The position numbers were made by a program, and so were the translations under genes. The notes under the pieces were generated by a model that saw nothing but the letters and a program-made list of their open reading frames with translations, did not search any database and had not been told where the DNA came from. From the NCBI GenBank assembly GCA_022478985.1, contig JAKSZP010004231.1:50228-114227 (forward strand): 64,000 nt of DNA. Reading direction: 5' to 3'. Below, piece by piece: positions 56,991 to 64,000 of this stretch. This stretch comes from Massospora cicadina. Lineage: Eukaryota; Entomophthoromycota; Entomophthoromycetes; Entomophthorales; Entomophthoraceae. Within the stretch, counting starts at the first letter, position 1. The number at the start of each line of letters is the position of its first letter.

Positions 56991-59900
56991 TATTTATTCC
57001 AGTGGAATTATACATGCATGGTCAGACAGAGAAGGTGCTGTCCCTAGTAGATACAGGGCTGAGGAAAATATGTGGAGTTCATTTTAGCGGAATGTTTGAA
57101 GTTGGATATGAAGAGGGGTCCTGAGGTAGTGTTTGCTGATGTGTCAAGAAGAGCCTCATTGTGGTGGTTAGAGCCCTTGGTTGTCATTTGGCAGGACCCA
57201 TTTTGGTTGAAGGAGGGTTTCTGTGCATTCAGGAATCTAGCCCATTTCGTGGTACTGGGGATGCATTAGTGGCATTGTTTCCAGCCCCAGATCAAACTTA
57301 TCACATAAAATGAATACTTTGATACCGATGATTGGGCAACATATGACATGGAAGATGGAGGTTGGAGGTGATGTCCCAAGTGGTCACAGGAGCTTGGGTG
57401 GGATGCAGGAGGTAGAGTTACCATCTGAATAATTCGACTTTGTTGACATATTTGGTCCTATTGGAAACTCGCTTTTTTCCCCTATGGGTTCTTTTGCGAT
57501 TTCTTTCCAGTTCAAGGGGGATGGAGCTCCCCAGGGGTTGCCCGGTGTATGCTCTTAATGAAAGGGCCAGAGAAGCGTTTAGAGCCATGTGGAATCGATG
57601 TTGGACAAAGTTTTAATTGAGCCTTCAATGTCTCTGGTTGTGTCTCCTGTATTGCTGGTACTGAAACCAAGTGGCAGATTACGCCCATGTGTGAATTTCC
57701 AACATTTGAACGCGGTCACTAATACTGATCTGTATCCAATGCCCTTATTGGAGGATATTCTTTCAATGGCTACTGGATGTATGATGCTTACAAAACTTGA
57801 CCTTGCAGATGCATTTAATAAGATATTGGTGAGACCGGAGCACCAACAGTACATGGCGTTTAAGTGCCACCTAGATGTCTACCAATATTAGGTGATGCCA
57901 TTTGGGCTGAGGAATGCCCCGGCAGTGTTCCAGCAGATGATCAACCATGTCCTTGGAGGAATGATCAGTTGATGCTGTGCCGCTTATATGGACAATATCC
58001 TAGTATTTTCACAGTTCCAGGAGGAACATGTACGAGATGTCTGGGAAGTCCTGGGGCAATTTGCCAGATGGGTTTAAGGCTGAAGCCTTCCAAGTGTTTT
58101 TAACCAAAGTCTGGTAACGTTCCTTGGCAACATGGTTTTCTGAAACGGATTGGGAGTATGTCTGGATAAGCTACAGGTGAGTGCGGGCATGGAAGGCTCC
58201 CACAGATCAGATGGGGGTGCAGAGTTTTTTGGGAACATTGAACTTCCTTCATCAGTTTGTGAAGAATCTTTACCAGACGGCCTTACCACTCATGCATTTA
58301 ACCCAGGACGTCCCATTCATATGGGGAAGGGAAGAAGCACGGGCATTCGATTTACTGAAGGGTAAGTTACTTACTGCTCCTATAATGGCCCATCCAGACC
58401 CTGGGAGACCATTCGTGTTGGAAACAGACGCCTCAAATTATGCTGTGGGTCATGTTGCTTCAGGAAGGGGAAGACGGGTTGAAACACCCCATGTGTTACT
58501 TCAGCCATAAGCTGCTCCTTGTGGAAACAAACTAACTGATATATAATAAGGAACTGTTGTCAGTGATGGCGGCCTTACAGGAATGGCAATATCACCTTCT
58601 CTATGCCTGACATCCTTTTGTTATTTGGACAGATCACAAAGCATTGGAGTACTATAATGAGCCCAGAAAGATGAACCAGCGGTAGGCCAGATGGCATGTG
58701 AGGCTGGTCCTTTATGATTTTCAGGTGGAGTACAGGCCAGGAGCATCGAATTTCCTAACAGACTGGTTGAGTTGAGATGGGGCCTTCATGTATGAGAAGG
58801 AGAAATTGGAGGAGTTTAATATGGCTATAATGTTTTAACCGGACCAATTTGCAATGTTGGAAGATGGTGGAATTGTGTTGGGGGAGGAAGTCCGCCAGAA
58901 GCAGAGGAGAGTGGTTTTCTCCCAGAGACTGAAGGCTGAAATGACAGAGGGACAGCCACACAGGTACCATGTGGCTTTCATGAAGAAGGTTGGGGTGCTA
59001 TACCATAATTCTCACATATGGGTGCCCAACCCATCGCTATGACAGAAAGTAATCCAGGCTTCCCATGATTGTCCGTTGGTAAGTCACCTGGGAGTGGAGA
59101 AGGTGGAATTGGTGCAGCAGGAGTATTCTTGACTGGGCCTTTATGGGGATTTTGAGAAGTACATTCAGAAGTTTTTGGTATGCGCGAGGTCAAAGCCTTC
59201 AAGAAAACTGCCATCAGGTAAGTTGAATACATTACTGATACCACGAGCCCCTTGGAGCTCAATTAGTGTCAATTTCATAATGGGACTTCTGAAGGTGCAG
59301 GGGAAGGATGCGGTTATGGTGGTCGTGGATAGACTTACCAAGTATGCTGAGTTCTTCCCATGCACCAGGAGTTTTTTGGCAAAGGATGCGGTGAGGATTT
59401 TCATTAATGAAGTGTTAACCTTGCATGGTCTACCTGAGGAGATCATTTTAGACTGGGGCCCATAATTTGTTTTGAAGTTCTAGTTGAGTCTTCTGGGAAA
59501 TTTGTAAATTAGGCCTGCAAAGTCCTCAGCTTACCATCTTCAATTTGATGGACAAACAGAGAGGGTGAATCAGATACTGGAGCAGTATCTCCAGTGTTAC
59601 ATGTCCAATCGACAGGATGACTGGGTCTCGTGGGTCCATATTGCGCAGTTCACCTACAACAATCATTCCCAGTCCTCAACGGAGATGTCGCCATTTTTCA
59701 CAAATCATGGACTCAACCCCAGATTGAATGGGGGATCCGTGGGTGAGGTGTGTCAGTGGGCAGATGAGATGGCACGTACCATGTTGGATATTGGGAAGAA
59801 GTTATGGGGAAATCTGGAGCGGGCTGTGGCCCAGCAGAAGCAACAGGCAGATCGATGAAGGGCGCCAGATCCAACGTATGATCCTGGGGACTGGGTAATG

Positions 59901-60296
59901 GTGGTGGCTAATAATTATGCTGTCCCAGTCAAGAGTTGTAAGCTGAGTCCAAAGTTTTTGGGCCCATACCAGATCATCTGAGCCATTAATCGGGTAGCCT
60001 TTGAGTTAAGTTTTCCAATTGGTTCCAGAGCCCATCCAGTGATTCACATATACCAGCTACAAGAATTCAGGGGAATAGGTCCAGAGCATCTAGGAGCTCT
60101 GACCCTAGGGAAGGCGAAGTGCTGGAATACAAAGTGGAATGGATAGTGGATGAAAAATGGGTGAGGGGCTGGCAACAACTGCTGGTGAAGTGGAAAGGCT
60201 ATCCAGTAGAGGAGGTGATGTGGCAAATGAAGGAAGACTGTGCACGGTGCCCAGAGAAGGTCTGGGAGTTATGGTCTTTACAGGGGGTGATGTAAC
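56990..60296 (+). pseudogene. pol remnant of A2: protease to chromodomain
   Basis: Protease SLVDTG near 57045 (a frameshift follows). RT from about 57560: LVVSPVLLVLKPSGRLRPCV, LTKLDLADAFNKILVRPEHQ, and the active site YMDN at about 57988, where the last catalytic Asp is Asn. RNase H LETDASNYAVG (about 58420) with the shared TAA after VETN. Integrase: zinc region damaged; SVNFIMGLL (Asp to Asn, about 59267); ILDWGP then 35 codons to the Glu of GQTERVNQ, so the D-x35-E spacing is preserved; GPY/F motif KFLGPYQII (about 59950). The chromodomain (about 60130-60290) has ILV-type core LLVKWKGYPVEE. The frame ends at TAA inside TGTAA of the LTR. Confidence 0.9.
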
Positions 60297-60945
60297 GGAT
60301 CAGGAGGCACCTGATCCATACATTGTTTTGGATCAGATGGCGTTTGATCTGAATGTGGCCCTGATCCAAAAAACATCAAACTTGGGAAGGTCAGAATTGG
60401 GTAAATTCGCCATCCCAAACACATATTGCATTCACAGTATGACGTCAGGCTTATGCATGACATGGATGGTGATCTGGTGGGATGGTGAATATTTGCAAAA
60501 TGATGTGTTGGACGGTGTTCAAAAGAGCTTAACAGAGAATAAGCTATACTAGCGGGGCACTATTTAGGGGAGGATGTCATGACCCTGAAGGGCAGTTGCG
60601 TCTTCTATGAGAAATTTTGAAAATCAAATAAAGGAAAAACTTGCTTGCTAAAGAAAATATATTATAATATTTAAGAAAAATATTAAGCGGATTGAATTGG
60701 AAATATGAGCTCAACAAGTGAGCTTGGTGTAACATTGGCATCATTCTTGGCCCTTTCCTAGTCCCAGACTTTGCTGTTGATGTGCAGAGTAATGGGAACA
60801 GTGGTACAAGAATATGTGGCAATGACGAGGCATGGCGGTCATGTTCAGTGATGGGCTTCTGCAGGCCTGTCCCTAGTATGGTCAGTAACATGGCTCTTAC
60901 TGCCCAATTCGTTTGTTGCGTATTGGTGCAAACCTGCCCGTTACA
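60291..60945 (+). repeat. 3' LTR of A2
   Basis: It starts TGTAACGGATCAGGAGGC after the purine tract and ends GCCCGTTACA. Compared with the 5' LTR it differs mainly by scattered transitions. Confidence 0.88.
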
Positions 60946-62784
60946 CCCATGATCTACTGTCATGCCAGGCTGATCAATTTACTCATGATAATATTAATCA
61001 TGGGATCTGATTTCCCCCCATCAAGGCATATGACCCGCAGTCATATTCAGGATTCTTAGTCCAGCATCCTCAATTTCCTGATTTTCTCCTCATCATTGAC
61101 AGAAGACTCTTGCCATCAATGTTTGTTTTGCAGCCCAAATTAAGAATGCTCATTTATGTTTGCCTTTGTTATCTTTCTTCTCATAACCTCTTGGCTCATA
61201 TCATTCTTAATTCTTTTCTGGAGATTATCCCATGAATTTTGAGATAAATTTATCTGAAATTGGAGCTTAATTGATTTCAGAGTGCTTAATGTCGACTATC
61301 ATATAAGTCTGACATCCCCATCTCATCCAGCTCATATGTCAAATTCTGAGTCGCAGTACCAACAGCTGCTCAATAGCGTGTCTGATCAAGATCTTCAGCT
61401 CTTCAAGCAGATGAGTTGGGCTGCACAATGGAACCTCTTCTACGGTCCTTCCAGGACTCATACACCTAGTCTTTCACCAGTGGCTAGTCCTTCCGTGGAA
61501 CTACTGGAAACAGTAACCAATCCTTTGGAAACCAGACTAGCAATCGTTTCAAATGTCCTGTGGCCAATTCTCCCTTTGTCATTGATTCCAGATTTAGATT
61601 TCAAAACTCTCCTGGATTTGGCTCCTTTTGCAGATGCGCCAAACATCATTGTGGATGCTCCTGAAATAATGCCCTTCGCTCTTGATCGCTCCTTCCTTGC
61701 CAGGTTTGACTTGCTTCCTGAGTTCCTCTTCTGACTTAGACAATACTAAAAACCTGCTGTCTTGGCCACTAAGCTCACTATCAGCAACAGCACTCATTTG
61801 AACTCCCCTACGATGAACTCCAGGCCCAAGTCACTGAGGCTTTGTCCCTAGTGCTGAATCCCTCTGATCTTGATAACATTCTGGATCAGGATACCGCCGC
61901 TTATGCTCTTCGCTTTGCCAGCCAAGTTCTTCAAAGTTAGGCCACAAAGCTTTCAGCCTCTCCCAGATTCCATCACTCCTTCTGCTTCAGCTTCCAAAAA
62001 GCTTGTAGTCATTGCTTGCAGGATGCCATTTGCTCCTTGCACAACTATCTCATTTCTGGTTCTTCCCACTGGTATCTTCCACTAATTGCCTTAATAAGGG
62101 ACATGATTTGGCAACCCCCATCTAGCATCCCTTATTCGCTGCTGGCACATATGTCCAGTGTTCTTGATGAAGCCTGTCAGCAAGCTCTCAAGGCTAAACT
62201 TTTATCTCCAGTACCGTATTAATATTAATTGGGGTTGTTTGCTAAATGCCTCTTTTTGTACTGTTGCTTCCCTCCTCACTCTGGGGTTTTGCGATTGGCT
62301 TCTTATGACATCTCAATTTCCCTTCCCCTAGTTGCTTTCTCACAGGGATGTGCGTCTGATCAACAAACTTGGTTTTGTGTAGGTTTAGCCCTCACTAGCA
62401 TCCAATCTCACATATAATTTGATAGGTTATTCATTCCTACAGTGATCCATCCTCCCCCCAAAAGGCAACATAGGCGGAATCATCCCTGTATTGAGGATAA
62501 TCAATAAAATATAAATTATAAAAATATATCAGTTTTTTTCTATGCAGTTTTTTTATCTTTTTACAATATCTTTATCAATCTTTTATTTTTTTTTCTTTTT
62601 TACAAAACTTGACCTTTTTTCAGTTCAGCGGTCCATCTTTTTTAATTTCCCCTCAAACTGGATCCTAGATATCCTTAGACCTACTAGTTTTCTATGGTTC
62701 AGAGGTCCTTTCTTGAACTTAACCATCTAGATTGGCTCAGAGTTCCTTTTTACAAACTTGACTTAATTATCAGGACATAACCAC
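60946..62784 (+). other. Unrecognised coding-like region
   Basis: A 150-residue frame at 61282-61734 contains YQQLLNSVSDQDLQLFKQMS and DLDFKTLLDLAPFADAPN. After its stop, other frames continue coding-like with ELPYDELQAQVTEALSLVLN (about 61805) and, to 62222, PYSLLAHMSSVLDEACQQAL. Together they suggest one protein of perhaps 300 residues broken by two frameshifts. No family is recognised; gag of an unknown element is one option. From 62440 to 62784 the sequence is AT-rich with T-runs and shows nothing. Confidence 0.4.
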
Positions 62785-64000
62785 TTAATGGTTTATCAGC
62801 CCTTTGGGAACTCTTTTATTTGTTTTTTCTTCAATCCATCGCTTCAAATACTTAGCGTGGGCTTGATTAACTACTCTTCCATCCAAGAGGTTCATGATGG
62901 AGTAAGCATCAGTTGCCACCTTGGTGATAATCTCAGATGGACCTGACCACAATGCATCCAGTTTTTTTTCTCCCAAAAACCATGCATAATGCAATAGGCA
63001 ACTCTTTTGCCTATTCAATATTCTGATAAGGCCAGTCAATTCTTATCATCCATTGATTTTGCAAGTATCCTTTTCTTCAACATAGTATTCAATGCTTGTG
63101 ATTGTATTTCAATTATGATATTTATAAATTGGTTCAAGTACTGTTTGGCACTCATCCCTGATGTTGGTGCCACTATTGAATATAAAATTAGCAGCAACGC
63201 GGCCTTCCTACCATATAGCAATACAAACGGAGTTTTTCCCATTGCCATATGATAACTAATTTTGTAGGCAAATGTCACCAAACTCAGTTGCATTCCCCAC
63301 GTGGAAGTTCTTCCTGTGACCAGCTTCCTCAGTGTCACAGCCAGCGTTCTATTCACTCATTCTACCAGTCCATTTTTCTCTGGCTGGTAGGGTACATACA
63401 TGACTCATTATATCCCTATTATCTCATTCAACCATGGGATCACATGAGATGTGAAGTTTGTCCCATTGTCGCTAAGTAGGATCTGTGGGAATCAATGTTG
63501 GTATACTACTTGATCCAGGATGAACTTCACGGTGCTGGTAGCGTCCACTTTTGCCAGGGCCTTTGTCTCAACCCATCTTGTTAGATGGTCAATAGCAACT
63601 ATTATGTACTTGACTCCCCCTGTGCTCATTGTCAACGGCCCTATTATGTCAATGGACACTTTATAACAGGCAAATCCAGGGCGTACCATTCAGTATCCAG
63701 TTGTATTCTTATGTGGTTTGTGCAGCTGCACTCCACACAACAAGCTATATAGTTGGTGATATCATAGTTGATTGACTCCCAGTAGTACTGGCAAATATGA
63801 TCAGTTGTTTTTCTCAGGCCTCCATGACCGGCAATCTTATGAGCGGCTTTAATGGTAGATGCTATTTCCAATGGCTTTGGGAATAGTAACTGCTTCCCAT
63901 AATTGTCTTAAACACTTGTCTGCTAGTTGTTGGGTGTACGGCTGGGCAACTTCCTTGATTATCTTGGGGTCAATTCCCTTCACCCCATATCTTATTACCA
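62785..64000 (-). pseudogene. Integrase end of gypsy element E, continues past the window
   Basis: Minus strand. From the window edge: VKGIDPKIIKEVAQPYTQQL, a frame change, then zinc region HKIAGHGGLRKTTDHICQYY with CCVEC (about 63760). Core: SIDIIGPLTMSTGGVKYIIV (first Asp, about 63650), LLSDNGTNFTSHVIPW (second Asp, about 63470), EKNGLVE (Glu, 35 codons later). Then GKTPFVLLYGRK (about 63235) and a GPY/F-type end LDALWSGPSEIITKVATDAY (about 62960), with YLKRW near 62850. Two adjacent stops lie between the second Asp and the Glu. All three catalytic residues are intact, unlike family A. No chromodomain or LTR is seen within 62785 to 61000. Confidence 0.85.

Larger units (their letters stand above)
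55374..60945 (+). mobile_element. Family A chromovirus A2, 5.57 kb, complete structure
   Basis: The LTRs are 654 and 655 bp, with the same internal order as A1 and no gag insertion. The flanks CTCAC (55369-55373) and CCCAT (60946-60950) differ only by two C/T changes and may be a decayed 5-bp target duplication. The 3' LTR follows the purine tract CAGGGGGTGA. Coding frames are better preserved than in A1, especially the integrase, but contain many stops, so the element cannot move on its own. Confidence 0.88.

Overview
The window looks like a transposon-saturated, AT-rich eukaryotic nuclear genome, most probably fungal. Evidence for a fungus is the chromodomain-bearing Ty3/gypsy elements, a LINE with a CCHC ORF1 of the type common in fungi, a 43-nt intron in the one host-like gene, and an abundance of C:G to T:A type lesions in the repeats. 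The exact lineage cannot be read from the sequence; an early-diverging fungus is a guess. No intact protein-coding gene is present. Almost every long reading frame is a piece of a decayed retroelement.

Layout. 0-14 kb is a nest: a minus-strand LINE (pieces at 7.2-8.4 and 12.1-14.0 kb) was split by a 1.9-kb ORF1-only retroposon (8447-12111), which was itself split by LTR sequence (8872-10615). A complete chromovirus, A1 (807-7217, TSD GGATC), also lies here. 14.0-18.8 kb is a second chromovirus, B1. 18.8-29.6 kb is the AT-rich, gene-like part: a good tRNA-Tyr with a 10-nt intron inside a cluster of tRNA-like relics, a broken two-finger RanBP2-type zinc-finger gene, a 2.45-kb palindromic foldback element and a 282-bp tRNA-derived SINE with perfect 14-bp TSDs. 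29.6-44.3 kb holds a solo LTR (C1), a minus-strand B-family chromovirus (B2), a second ORF1-only retroposon and a minus-strand gypsy element (D) carrying a third, truncated ORF1-only copy. 44.6-50.3 kb has no recognisable gene. 50.3-60.9 kb holds gypsy element F (with a solo LTR in it), LTR C2 and a second copy of family A (A2). 60.9-64 kb has an unrecognised reading frame and the integrase end of a fifth gypsy lineage, E.

The most interesting signal is a possible chain of parasites. The ORF1-only retroposon (two full copies of about 1.92-1.93 kb, one 5'-truncated copy, 17-19 bp TSDs, no reverse transcriptase) ends in a short conserved tail. The same tail ends the tRNA-derived SINEs here. This suggests that one LINE machinery mobilises both a half-LINE and SINEs by recognising the shared 3' tail. 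Second is family A, whose two copies share the same in-frame stop in RNase H and the same Asp-to-Asn change at the first integrase catalytic residue, suggesting that defective masters were copied in trans.
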